Assembly: GCA_046329585.1 (NCBI GenBank)
Contig: JAXLUI010000002.1
Location: 558,001 to 622,000 of the forward strand
Direction of reading: 5' to 3'
Source: DLKC01 sp002478885
GTDB lineage: Bacteria > Bacteroidota > Bacteroidia > Chitinophagales > Chitinophagaceae
DNA: 64,000 bases
Below, piece after piece: positions 7,917-16,994 of the stretch. The notes beneath the pieces were generated by a model. The model did not search any database. It was not told where the DNA came from and saw nothing but the letters and a program-made list of their open reading frames with translations. Made by a program: the position numbers and the translations under genes. Each line of letters opens with the position of its first letter. The first letter of the stretch is position 1.

Positions 7917-10900
7917 TCAATGAATCGGTTGCGTGTGCAATGGAAGATAAATTTCAAGCCTGAAACCCTTGCCAGGAGCCGTCGTTACAGACATGGTGCC
8001 ATTAAAAACGGCTACGCGGCTTTTGATATTGGTAAGCCCAACTCCCGAAATGCTGTCTTTACTGTCAACGCCAATACCATCATCTGAAATAATCATATGA
8101 AAGTGGCTTTGGGTTGTACTTAGCGAAATATTTACCAGGTTTGCCTTTGAGTGCTTTACAATGTTTGTGTATTGCTCTTGCACAATGCGATAAATTGCCA
8201 GCAGCTGTGGTGTCGACAAAAGCCGTTCATCAAAAGGATTAATATTTAAATGTGCATCCAATCCCGATGATTTAAGCATCACTGCCGTTAAAACAATCAT
8301 GCGATCTTTTAATGATGCGATAGAAAAATCCGGCACTGCAAGTTCATGGGCGAGCTTCCTGCTTTCATCAATGGCCTGCTGCAGGTTATCCATGCTGGTC
8401 TGTAAGTAATCGGCATGTTTAACCGGCTCCTTTTTCATCATCGACAAAAGCATTTTTGTACCAACCAATATTTGATTAACATTATCGTGCAACTCAAGGC
8501 TGATAGTGTTTCTTTCTTTTTCCTGGGCCTCAAGTGCAGTCGCAGTAAGCTTTAATTGTTCAATTCGTTGCTGTTCCTGTAACTCCATTTCAAGCAATAC
8601 GGTTTCTGTGATATCTCGTGTAACTCCGTATAATCCTTTCGGTTTGTCTCCATCATTAAACTCAAATTTAGCTTCGGAATACACATAACGCATTACTCCG
8701 TCCTTCCTGATAATCCGATGCTCTATTTCAAAATCTGATGTTTGCCGGTTCGACTCATCAATCCTTTTGGTCACGTATTCAAAATCATCTGGATGGATAT
8801 AAGAAAACCATTCTTCCATGGATATTTTATGATCGCCCGGCTCAATGCCATATATCCGATATGCTTCATCTGACCAAAGCGACGTGTTTGATGCAAAATC
8901 AATCTCCCAATGTCCAATATGAGCCATAGCCTGTGCCTGGCTCAACCGCTTTTGTTGTTGAAGCATTTTAGCGTCAGCTTCTTTTCTTTCGCTGATATCA
9001 CGGATAAATGCACAGAAAAAATTACCTGACTCCTGTTTTATTGGAACAACAAATAATTCAATTGGAAATTCAACACCGTCCTTATTTTTTGCATACACCT
9101 CGATGAGTTTGTTCAGCATCTCACCATGTCCGTTCTTATTGTATCGTTTAAATCCTTCTTCGTGATCACGCTGATAGCTTTCCGGTATAATTGTTTCAGT
9201 TATCGGTTTTCCAAGTACTTCCGCATCTTTCCATCCAAATAACGATTCAGCTTGTGCATTCCACAAAATAATGGCTCCCGAAGTGTCTATACATACAATG
9301 GCGTCAAGCGCAGCGCCCATGATTCGCGCCCTTGTCTCTTCACTACGTTTTAACGCACGATCGGCTTTTACCTTTGTTGTAATATCCCGCACAACAAGCG
9401 ACAAACCGTTTGCAGACGGATAGATATGATTTTCCATCCACACCCCGGTCGGCGCATAAAAGGTAACATTGCTCACATAATGTTGTTTTGTCATTGCTTC
9501 ATGATAAGCAGTATAGTTGTGGCTCGTTTTAAGCAGCGGGAAAACTTCAAACATGTTTCTACCCAGGAGGTCACTCATATCTTTTCCAATCAGTTTACCT
9601 GCCTGGTTATTCAGGTAGGTAATGTTCCAATTGTTATCCAGCGAGATAAATGCATCGGTAATACGTTCAACCAGGCTACGATATTTCTCTTCCATCTTCC
9701 ACATTTCTTCTTCGGCTTTAACCTGGTCTGTAATATCTCTGAAAAATATAGTGAGTCCTGTAGGTGATGGATAAACGCTTGTTTCGAGCCAAAGCCCGGT
9801 GCCGGTCGAATACCCCTTAAAATGAGTTTCGACCTGCGTTTCCATGGCTGTGTGGTAAGCCCTATAAAATGGGCCACCTATAGAAGACGGGAATAATTCC
9901 CATAAATTTTTTCCAATAAGATTGCCATCATCCGCTGCTTCAGCAAACATTTGGGATGCCACTTTATTAGCATAAACAAAATTCCATTGCTCATTCAAAG
10001 ATATAAGGGCGTCAGACATTCTTTCAACCAGTGTTCTGTATTTTTCCTCGCTTTGCTGCAATGCTTGTTCTGAACGAATTTTTGCTGTAATGTCCTTGAA
10101 ATAAAACGCAACTCCCTCTGGTAGTGGATAAAGACTCACCTGCACCATTGTGTCAGTAGCCAATGAAAAAGTATTTATAAATACAGGCTTTTGTGTATTA
10201 ATTACTTCCCTGTATGCTTTAGAAATAGGCGCATTTACGGCCTCCGGATATTCATTTTTAAAATTCTTGCCGATAAGATAACCGGGTTCTCTTTTAAACA
10301 TTTTGTCGGCAGCGCTGTTCAGGTAAGTAAAGTTCCAATGACTATCCATTGCGATAAAGGCATCGGAAATATTTTCAAGTAAAAGACGATATTTTTCTTC
10401 GCTATTTCTCAATTCTTCCCGGGCACTTACCTGCTCCGTGATATCCCTGAAATAAATGGCAATCCCTTGTGCTGAGGGATAAATTGAACCCTGCACCCAT
10501 CGTCCGGTTGAAATGGAATACTCTTCAATAAAGCAACTTTGCTGGGTTTGGATGGCATTAAACGCCGCTTTGGCAACAGGTGAATTTGCAGCCTGGGGAA
10601 ATTCACTTAAAAAGTTCTTGCCATTAAGATAGCCGGGAGGGCTTTTAAACATCTTTTCTGCAACGGCATTTACATACTCAAAATTAAGGTCATTGTCAAA
10701 AACAATAAAAGCATCTGATATTCTTTCAACGATGTGTCGGTATTTTTCCTCACTGGCTTTTAATTCCATTTCCGCCATTTTTCTTTGTGTCACATCCCTG
10801 AAATTAAAAAGCACGGCATTCACATTTTCAACGTCGAACATATTAACCAACATACCTTCGAAATAGAGGTAATGACCCTCCTTATGCTTGCTTCTGAAAG

Positions 10901-11624
10901 CACAGGGGATCTGTTTTCCAGGACTTGCAAATGCACTGATGGCCGCCTCCCGGTAAGATGTCAAATCATCGGGATGTACAAGTTCGCCAACATTTTGACT
11001 GGCGAGGTCTTCCTGTGTCCAGCCTGTTATTTTCTCGCCACTCGGACTTCGGTAAATAATGTTCATCTCCTTATCCATCAGAGCGATAATGTCTGAATTA
11101 TTTTCCAGCAGCGTTCTAAACCTTTTTTCCTTTTTGGTCAATTCTTCGGTTTGCTCCTTCACCATTCTCTCAAGCTCTTCATTGTACTTGCTTAGCTTTC
11201 TTTCCAGTTCTTTGCTATGTGACACATCTTTAACACCAACTACAAATGCGACAATCTCACCCGATGTATTATTTACGGTGTTCAACGTAACACTAGCAAA
11301 AAAAAGGTCCCCGTTTTTTTTATGAGCAATCCGCTCCGATGTGTATTTGCCATTTTTTCGAAGCTGTTCTTCAACAATAACCATATTCTTGTCGGTAAGA
11401 TCAAACAAACCAAGCGTAAGAATGGATTTTCCTATTACCTCTTCCGTGCGGTATCCAAACATGTTTTCCGCACCTCTATTCCAAGTGGTAATAATGCGGT
11501 CTACACCTCTTGAAAAAATTGCGTCGGATGAGTTTTCCACCAGGCTGGCAAGCAGTTCCAGTTGTTCAAGTCGCTTATTTTTGTCCGGTTCTCCGAAAAA
11601 TATCTTCTCCAAAAAACGTTTCAT
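7917..11624 (-). CDS. Multi-PAS soluble sensor histidine kinase (HisKA_3/NarL-type)
   Basis: This 1235-residue cytoplasmic kinase has no signal peptide or membrane helix. Eight PAS domains are visible at roughly residues 24-138, 168-285, 292-400, 408-520, 525-642, 648-765, 770-890 and 900-1018, each ending in an RDIT/KDIT-type PAC tail. A short coiled coil follows the first. The third to sixth are close copies sharing KYR..ER.SDAFI and WNF.Y.N. The C terminus has a HisKA_3 dimerisation domain with LELHDN (His at about 1046) and a HATPase with DDGIGV and GVGLTNIKSRV. Such kinases phosphorylate LuxR/NarL-type regulators, but none is adjacent, so it is an orphan. Its ligands are unknown. The gene is monocistronic as far as can be seen. 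Confidence 0.92.
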   Translation of the reverse strand: MKRFLEKIFFGEPDKNKRLEQLELLASLVENSSDAIFSRGVDRIITTWNRGAENMFGYRTEEVIGKSILTLGLFDLTDKNMVIVEEQLRKNGKYTSERIAHKKNGDLFFASVTLNTVNNTSGEIVAFVVGVKDVSHSKELERKLSKYNEELERMVKEQTEELTKKEKRFRTLLENNSDIIALMDKEMNIIYRSPSGEKITGWTQEDLASQNVGELVHPDDLTSYREAAISAFASPGKQIPCAFRSKHKEGHYLYFEGMLVNMFDVENVNAVLFNFRDVTQRKMAEMELKASEEKYRHIVERISDAFIVFDNDLNFEYVNAVAEKMFKSPPGYLNGKNFLSEFPQAANSPVAKAAFNAIQTQQSCFIEEYSISTGRWVQGSIYPSAQGIAIYFRDITEQVSAREELRNSEEKYRLLLENISDAFIAMDSHWNFTYLNSAADKMFKREPGYLIGKNFKNEYPEAVNAPISKAYREVINTQKPVFINTFSLATDTMVQVSLYPLPEGVAFYFKDITAKIRSEQALQQSEEKYRTLVERMSDALISLNEQWNFVYANKVASQMFAEAADDGNLIGKNLWELFPSSIGGPFYRAYHTAMETQVETHFKGYSTGTGLWLETSVYPSPTGLTIFFRDITDQVKAEEEMWKMEEKYRSLVERITDAFISLDNNWNITYLNNQAGKLIGKDMSDLLGRNMFEVFPLLKTSHNYTAYHEAMTKQHYVSNVTFYAPTGVWMENHIYPSANGLSLVVRDITTKVKADRALKRSEETRARIMGAALDAIVCIDTSGAIILWNAQAESLFGWKDAEVLGKPITETIIPESYQRDHEEGFKRYNKNGHGEMLNKLIEVYAKNKDGVEFPIELFVVPIKQESGNFFCAFIRDISERKEADAKMLQQQKRLSQAQAMAHIGHWEIDFASNTSLWSDEAYRIYGIEPGDHKISMEEWFSYIHPDDFEYVTKRIDESNRQTSDFEIEHRIIRKDGVMRYVYSEAKFEFNDGDKPKGLYGVTRDITETVLLEMELQEQQRIEQLKLTATALEAQEKERNTISLELHDNVNQILVGTKMLLSMMKKEPVKHADYLQTSMDNLQQAIDESRKLAHELAVPDFSIASLKDRMIVLTAVMLKSSGLDAHLNINPFDERLLSTPQLLAIYRIVQEQYTNIVKHSKANLVNISLSTTQSHFHMIISDDGIGVDSKDSISGVGLTNIKSRVAVFNGTMSVTTAPGKGFRLEIYLPLHTQPIH

Positions 11625-11849
11625 CTTGTTTCGGTTTTAGTCGCCAATATCAGTCGCTTTAGAAAAAAATATGTATTTGCTTCCACACTTTGCTGCGGAG
11701 TTTTCTGTTAATATAAAACAAAACTATTGGAATAGCAATAGCAAATTGATGATTTGCAAACATCACTTTCATGACTTTTATCACAAAACTGAAAATAAAA
11801 TTCGACTTATGAAAACAATTTAGAACAGGTAATTTGCAACATGTTTCGT

Positions 11850-12050
11850 TGCCCGTCTCCATGGTAATAAGCAGCTTTACTTGCGTCGCACTCGTCAACT
11901 GCAGAAACGCTGTGGCACCAATTCAGGCGTGTTGCTTTTTCTAAAGACTGCACATTGATTTGTAGAGAACGCCTGGCATTATTTGTCTCATAGCGTTGCA
12001 AAGCACAAGTGTGCGACGCAACATTAGCCAATTGCCCGTTATGCAGCTGG
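11850..12050. repeat. Paired intergenic inverted repeat, locus F
   Basis: The left core CTTGCGTCGCAC lies at 11880-11891 and the right core GTGCGACGCAAC at 12011-12022. The inner flanks differ (TCGTCAAC against GCACAAGT), so this pair has drifted. It fills much of the 534-base gap between the divergent PAS kinase and mtnA. Apart from this element I see no gene or hairpin in the gap. Confidence 0.72.
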
Positions 12051-12158
12051 CGACACAAATATTCTTCCTGATAAAATCATGAACCGACAAAGGCTTTGAT
12101 AGCTTGGTTCAAATGCGCTTGGCTTTGTTCCCTATCTTTATAACCTACTGAATTTTAT

Positions 12159-13265
12159 ATGAACGTAACAGGAAAACATTACCGCACCATCTGGCTAAAA
12201 GAAAATGATGCATCTATTGTTTGTATCATCGATCAGCGCTGGCTGCCACACCAATTTATTGTAGAAGAATTGCAAACGGTAGCCTCTGTTGCCGCTGCAA
12301 TAAAAGACATGCATGTAAGAGGCGCCGGGCTTATCGGCGCAACAGCAGGATATGGAATGTATATTGCCACATTGGAGGCTGCAAACGGCGGGGATTTTGA
12401 CAATAGCCTCCAAAAATCGGCGGCCATACTCAAGGCAACGAGGCCTACAGCCGTAAACCTTGAATGGGCAGTGAACAGGCAATTACACGCCACTGCAAAA
12501 GCGGGTACTGTATCTGATAAAATAAACATTGCCCGCCAAACAGCCAATGAAATTGCCGATGAAGATGCGGCATTCTGTAAGGCACTCGGTATTCACGGAT
12601 CGGGCATCATTGAAAAAATTGCCGAAGCAAAACAAGGCACTGTGGTAAATATTCTTACCCATTGCAATGCAGGCTGGCTGGCATTTACAGACTATGGATC
12701 GGCTACCTCCCCTATTTATGAAGCATTCAATAAAGGCATCGATTTGCATGTTTGGGTAGATGAAACACGACCACGAAACCAAGGCGCTAGCCTCACTGCC
12801 TGGGAACTTCTGAACCAAGGGGTGCCACATACTGTAATAACTGATAGTACGGGCGGCCACCTGATGCAGCATGGAATGGTGGACATGGCGATCACCGGTG
12901 CTGACAGGGTTACCCGATGCGGTGACGCGGCAAACAAAATCGGTACTTATCTAAAAGCATTGGCAGCAAAGGATAACAATATACCATTTTATATTGCGTT
13001 GCCTTCCTCGACTTTTGACTGGAATATTTGTGATGGTGTGCACCAAATACCTATTGAACAAAGAGATGCGGAAGAGGTAAAATATGTCAGCGGCCTTTGT
13101 AAAGGGCAATTAAAAAAAGTGATGATAACACCCGAAAAAAGCAATGCGGCCAATTATGCTTTCGATGTAACACCGGCAAGGCTTATTACAGGCCTTATAA
13201 CAGAACGGGGCATTTGCGAGGCCAACGAGCCGGCTATTCTTAAACTGTTTCCAGAAAAGCGGTAA
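12159..13265 (+). CDS. mtnA: Methylthioribose-1-phosphate isomerase
   Basis: The 368-residue length and motifs fit MtnA, which converts 5-methylthioribose 1-phosphate to 5-methylthioribulose 1-phosphate in methionine salvage. VRGAGLIGATAGYGM near residue 53 binds phosphate. THCNAG holds the catalytic Cys (C169) and ITGADR the catalytic Asp (D249). DETRPRNQGASLTAWEL and DGVHQIPIEQRDAEEV are further family signatures. The related eIF2B-like proteins lack this exact Cys/Asp pair. The next gene starts 5 bases after the stop and encodes an enzyme of the same pathway, so the two form an operon. Confidence 0.93.
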   Translation: MNVTGKHYRTIWLKENDASIVCIIDQRWLPHQFIVEELQTVASVAAAIKDMHVRGAGLIGATAGYGMYIATLEAANGGDFDNSLQKSAAILKATRPTAVNLEWAVNRQLHATAKAGTVSDKINIARQTANEIADEDAAFCKALGIHGSGIIEKIAEAKQGTVVNILTHCNAGWLAFTDYGSATSPIYEAFNKGIDLHVWVDETRPRNQGASLTAWELLNQGVPHTVITDSTGGHLMQHGMVDMAITGADRVTRCGDAANKIGTYLKALAAKDNNIPFYIALPSSTFDWNICDGVHQIPIEQRDAEEVKYVSGLCKGQLKKVMITPEKSNAANYAFDVTPARLITGLITERGICEANEPAILKLFPEKR

Positions 13266-13270
13266 ATACC

Positions 13271-13873
13271 ATGAACGAAACCGGTAGCATTAAATTCAAT
13301 TGTAACTGGATTCATGCACAGGCGATGCCATTCAGTGAAATTGAAACATTAAATAACTGGCGCGACAAATTATATGCATTGGGTCTGGTCGGCGAAAATA
13401 CTGACGGCATTGGTTATGGCAATATCAGCAGGCGTTACAAAGGCAATACTTTTATCATCAGTGGCACCGCGACTGGTAAAATTCAACAGCTAACCGAATC
13501 TCACTATACACTTGTAACGGCTTACGATCCGGGCAGCAACAGTCTTACAACCGAAGGCCCGATCATTGCTTCATCGGAATCGATGACACACGCGGTTATT
13601 TATGAATTATTGCCAGAAGTAAATTTTGTAATGCATGTGCACCATGCTGCCTTATGGGAAAAACTGTTACTAACAAATCCCTCAACACGGTACAGTGTTG
13701 AATATGGCACACCGGCAATGGCATGGGAAATTCAAAGATTGTTGAAAGAAAGTGACCTTGCTTCGATAAAATTATTTGCGATGGGGGGACATAAAGAAGG
13801 TGTTGTTTCGTTTGCATCAACGGCGGAGGAAGCGGGTATGTTAATCATTGACACCTTGAACACAATCCGTTAA
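13271..13873 (+). CDS. mtnB: Class II aldolase-fold methionine-salvage enzyme (MtnB-like)
   Basis: This 200-residue protein of the class II aldolase/adducin fold lies directly after mtnA. Visible elements are GYGNISRR (substrate loop), ISGTATGK, SSESMTHAVIYE with the likely catalytic Glu (E103), the metal ligands H122 and H124 in MHVHH, and a third histidine in GGHKEG (H174). The best reading is methylthioribulose-1-phosphate dehydratase. The alternative is the methylthioribulose-1-phosphate aldolase of the DHAP shunt, which has the same fold. No mtnC or mtnD follows, which leaves this open. The context makes a role on methylthioribulose 1-phosphate likely; the exact chemistry is not settled. 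Confidence 0.75.
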   Translation: MNETGSIKFNCNWIHAQAMPFSEIETLNNWRDKLYALGLVGENTDGIGYGNISRRYKGNTFIISGTATGKIQQLTESHYTLVTAYDPGSNSLTTEGPIIASSESMTHAVIYELLPEVNFVMHVHHAALWEKLLLTNPSTRYSVEYGTPAMAWEIQRLLKESDLASIKLFAMGGHKEGVVSFASTAEEAGMLIIDTLNTIR

Positions 13874-13891
13874 TGCTGCCAAACGGCCCGA

Positions 13892-13945
13892 ACGCAGAAG
13901 AGTGCGACGCAAGAGCCGACGCCACTTGCACAACAACCTGGAACA
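13892..13945. repeat. Single right-type intergenic repeat unit, locus G
   Basis: The core GTGCGACGCAAG lies at 13902-13913, followed by AGCCGACGCCAC. It lies between the convergent mtnB-like and CBS-like genes. The nearest left-type unit is locus H on the far side of the CBS-like gene. Confidence 0.65.
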
Positions 13946-13958
13946 AAAATTTTCTTAT

Positions 13959-15314
13959 TTATTTTACAAGGCTCTGTATAACATCGTAACGAGTAACGAT
14001 TTGGAAATCGCCCTTCTCATCTTTTGCCAGCACTGCACCATTCTCTTTTGTGATGAGGCTTCCGAGCCTTTCTACTGGCGTATCAAAGGCAACAACAGGA
14101 TATGCGGGCTCCAAAACCGTTTCAATTTTCGCGTTGCGTATTTCGGGATCACTGAATACTTTTTTAAACAAGCCATTTTCGCTCACCGCGCCAACCAGGC
14201 CATTACCGTTCATGACGGGAATCTGGTCGATATCATACTTCTTCATCAACTCAACTGCGTCTGCGACCGTATACGATGATTCAATCGTTATGAGTCGCTT
14301 GCCAGCCCTTGCACTAACGATATCTTTAAAGGTCTTTACTTCGAAAAAACCACGTTCCATCATCCATTGGTCGTTGTAAATTTTGGCAACGTAGCGGCTG
14401 CCATGATCATGAAAAATACATACGACAATGTCATCTTTTTTCAGGCGATCTTTCAATTGCAACAACCCCTGCAGGCAACTGCCCGCGCTGTAACCACAGA
14501 ACAGGCCCTCTTCCTTTGCAAGCCGGCGGGCTACGATGGCGCCATCTTTATCTGTCACCTGTTCAAAGTGATCGATTACGCTCATGTCATAATTTTCGGG
14601 AACAAAATCTTCGCCGAAACCTTCGCTGATATACGGATGCACCTCCTGCATATCGATCTCTCCTGTGCGGAAAAATTTTGTAAGCAGGGAGCCGTAAACA
14701 TCGATTGCCCACACCTGTATGTTCGGGTTCTTTTCTTTCAGGTACATGGCCGTGCCGGTGACGGTTCCGCCAGTGCCTGCCGTGCACACGAGATGCGTTA
14801 TTTTACCCTCTGTCTGCTGCCAGATTTCAGGGCCAGTGGTCTCGTAGTGCGCAAGTCGGTTAGCCAGGTTATCATACTGGTTACAATGAAACGAATTAGG
14901 GATTTCTTTTGCCAGCCTGCGGGCGATGGAATAATAGCTGCGCGGATCGTCAGGCTCTACATTGGTTGGACAAACTATCACCTCGGCTCCCACGGCTTTA
15001 AGAATATCCATCTTTTCCTTGCTCTGTTTGTCGGTAGTGGTGAAGATGCATTTATAGCCTTTCACGCAGGCCGCAAGGGCAAGCCCCATGCCGGTGTTAC
15101 CGCTGGTACATTCAATAATGGTTCCGCCGGGTTTAAGTTTACCTTCTTTTTCAGCGACCTCAATCATTTTAAGTGCCATGCGGTCTTTGATGCTGTTGCC
15201 CGGGTTAAAATAATCAACCTTAGCCAGCACGGTTGCCGGAATATCTTTTGTAATCTTATTCAGCTTTATCAGCGGCGTGTTGCCAATCGTTTCGAGAATG
15301 TTGTTTAACCACAT
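13959..15314 (-). CDS. Cystathionine beta-synthase-like PLP enzyme with two CBS domains
   Basis: The start is placed at 15314 (MWLNNILETIGNTPL), the usual family beginning; the frame runs 15 residues further upstream without support. Residues 1-330 form a fold-type II PLP domain: NPGNSIKDR carries the PLP lysine (K43), ECTSGNTGMGLA holds the substrate loop, and GTGGTVTGT binds phosphate. The C terminus carries a pair of CBS domains (IVSARAG..., IETVLEPAYPV...), as in cystathionine beta-synthase rather than simple CysK. The reaction is serine plus homocysteine to cystathionine, or the related cysteine synthase reaction. It faces the methionine-salvage genes and so fits a local sulfur amino-acid theme. 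The CBS pair probably regulates by nucleotide or SAM binding (inference). Confidence 0.87.
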   Translation of the reverse strand: MWLNNILETIGNTPLIKLNKITKDIPATVLAKVDYFNPGNSIKDRMALKMIEVAEKEGKLKPGGTIIECTSGNTGMGLALAACVKGYKCIFTTTDKQSKEKMDILKAVGAEVIVCPTNVEPDDPRSYYSIARRLAKEIPNSFHCNQYDNLANRLAHYETTGPEIWQQTEGKITHLVCTAGTGGTVTGTAMYLKEKNPNIQVWAIDVYGSLLTKFFRTGEIDMQEVHPYISEGFGEDFVPENYDMSVIDHFEQVTDKDGAIVARRLAKEEGLFCGYSAGSCLQGLLQLKDRLKKDDIVVCIFHDHGSRYVAKIYNDQWMMERGFFEVKTFKDIVSARAGKRLITIESSYTVADAVELMKKYDIDQIPVMNGNGLVGAVSENGLFKKVFSDPEIRNAKIETVLEPAYPVVAFDTPVERLGSLITKENGAVLAKDEKGDFQIVTRYDVIQSLVK

Positions 15315-15435
15315 ACTAACAGGTGTTTGCCGCAAATGTAAGGGATATTGTTGCAGCACCGCAAGTTGGCAGCGGCAAGTTCTGTTAATTGTTTTTCGTC
15401 TTTTTGCCTCTTGCCTTTTAAATTTTCATTTATGA

Positions 15436-15850
15436 ACCCGGCTTCGGTTTTACATGGCATCAACTGTTGCGTCGCACACTTCAGGTTACTTTTATTTACT
15501 CAGCAAAGTGCTAATGGCCTGTTACATGATAGAGCCGGCCTTTACATTTTCTACCCTTACCTCTTTCTATTGGTCTTGAGGTTAACCGAAACTTTACCAA
15601 GCAGCATTTTTACTCATATCGATGCATCAACGGAAAAAAATTCAAGCTTTAAAAGCGCTGCCGATGCGGTTGCTGTGAGGTAACCATAGCCTTTAAAAGA
15701 GCTTTCAAATACGTCATTTGCTTCTTTTTGCCCGGTGGCTTTGTCACGCTTGCCGAAAGTCCTGCAGTGCTAAGAAATTATTTTGACCATAATAGAACGA
15801 AACGCTGAAGTGAGTGACACAACCGGCGATGCCACCTGAACTACAGCCGA
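15436..15850. repeat. Widely spaced mixed-class inverted repeat pair, locus H
   Basis: The left unit is class 1 (core GTTGCGTCGCAC at 15466-15477, then ACTTCAG). The right unit is class 2 (GAGTGACACAAC at 15812-15823, preceded by CTGAAGT). Both share the CTTCAG/CTGAAG inner flank instead of CTTGTAC. The interior is about 330 bases, far longer than at the other loci. The left part (ACCCGGCTTC) and right part (CTACAGCCG) keep the outer ends. This fills most of the gap between 15315 and 15904, which holds no credible gene. Confidence 0.7.
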
Positions 15851-15881
15851 AAAAAAATGCCGGAAGAAAGTTTCCGGCATT
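15850..15881 (-). terminator. Rho-independent terminator of the DUF2911/TPR gene
   Basis: On the minus strand the stem ATGCCGGAA..TTCCGGCAT is followed by a run of T. It lies 23 bases after the stop codon. Confidence 0.75.
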
Positions 15882-15903
15882 CGATGATATTAAACCGAAG
15901 TGT

Positions 15904-16737
15904 TTACTTCATACTTTTTTGCAACTTCTCATTAAGCGCTACATAGTCGTCGTTCTTAGCTGCTTTGGCGAGTTCGATTGATTTGTTGGAAGCGGCGATG
16001 GCATCGGCTTTTTTACCCTGCATAGAAAGCGCTCTTGCTTTTTGATAGAAAATCCAGAAAGCAGTTGGGTTTTGCTGCGATGCTTTCTCCAACCATGCAA
16101 CTGCCTGGTTAAGGTCTTTACCGGTTTCCATGTAATACATTGCAGCCGCATAATAAGGGCGGTTATCATTTTCCATCATGCTCTTGATCTGTGCAGATAT
16201 TTTCGTATCGATATCGGTTTCGATCGGCAGTGCAACGTATACATTATCCCACAACATTTGTAACTCGCATTTATTTGATTTGATATTGCCAAAAAGCATG
16301 GTGAAATTTTCGATGGAGAAGGGCAACGATTGTGAAGCAACTTTTACGCGAACAACATCCTGGTCCTGCTTATAAGCTGCCGGACTGGTTACATCGGTTT
16401 GTTTAGTCACGATCACCGTCCATTCTGATGCATCGGGGATGGTAAGTAATCCGTATTTACCTGCCGGAATTTTCGTCCCCCCGATCGTTACATCGTCGGC
16501 AAAAGTAATGGTCGTAGCTCCATTAGCACCCGTACGCCAAACTTTGCCATAGGGAACAAGGTCACCGAAAATAACGCGGCCTTTCATACTTGGTCTGGAG
16601 TACGATAACTGGATATTGGATAATCCGAAGTTTTGCTTGATCTCCTCTGTTGGCGAAGGCTGGGGGGTAACAAGGTCCTGCGCAAAAACGGAGCAAAAGA
16701 AAGTACTGAGCAATAAAGTGAGTCTTAGCTTCTTCAT
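15904..16737 (-). CDS. DUF2911 protein with C-terminal TPR-like region
   Basis: The start at 16737 gives MKKLRLTLLLSTFFCSVFAQ, a standard signal peptide; the longer frame to 16761 would begin at TTG. The DUF2911 domain is clear at about residues 25-180, with YSRPSMKGR, VPYGKVWRTGANGATTI and IPAGKYGLLTI. The last 90 residues look like two TPR helices (AVAWLEKASQQNPTAFWIFY, ADAIAASNKSIELAKAAK). The protein is exported. The function of DUF2911 is unknown. A second, shorter DUF2911 gene is divergent from it, which suggests duplication and perhaps shared regulation. Confidence 0.82.
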   Translation of the reverse strand: MKKLRLTLLLSTFFCSVFAQDLVTPQPSPTEEIKQNFGLSNIQLSYSRPSMKGRVIFGDLVPYGKVWRTGANGATTITFADDVTIGGTKIPAGKYGLLTIPDASEWTVIVTKQTDVTSPAAYKQDQDVVRVKVASQSLPFSIENFTMLFGNIKSNKCELQMLWDNVYVALPIETDIDTKISAQIKSMMENDNRPYYAAAMYYMETGKDLNQAVAWLEKASQQNPTAFWIFYQKARALSMQGKKADAIAASNKSIELAKAAKNDDYVALNEKLQKSMK

Positions 16738-16994
16738 GGCAATTATTTTTTTAGGAAACAAATATAAGCGTTAACGCTATCTTCAAGGTTCCGGGGCATT
16801 ATAAAAAAAATTGCATACGCTAAATGTTGAGGAGCATTATGGCTCGCCAATGGCACGTTCGCAAAAAAAGTTGTCGACCAACTCAATAATAGCCCGTTTA
16901 CCATTGTGTTTATCCGTGATTAAACCCGCTGGCATTAAAAAGTTTTTTCTGTAATAATTTCTGTGCAACTTCGTCTATACAAAAAAACTCAGCT

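Noticed and set aside
9426..9767. Plus-strand open frame inside the PAS kinase
   Set aside because: It is antisense to conserved PAS domains; other similar frames in this gene repeat because the PAS domains are duplicated.
11659..11898. Short minus-strand frames in the gap before mtnA
   Set aside because: They include part of the inverted-repeat element and have no clear start or coding character.
14367..15308. A 313-codon open frame on the plus strand
   Set aside because: It lies wholly opposite the CBS-like gene, whose motifs are unmistakable, and its translation has no recognisable pattern.
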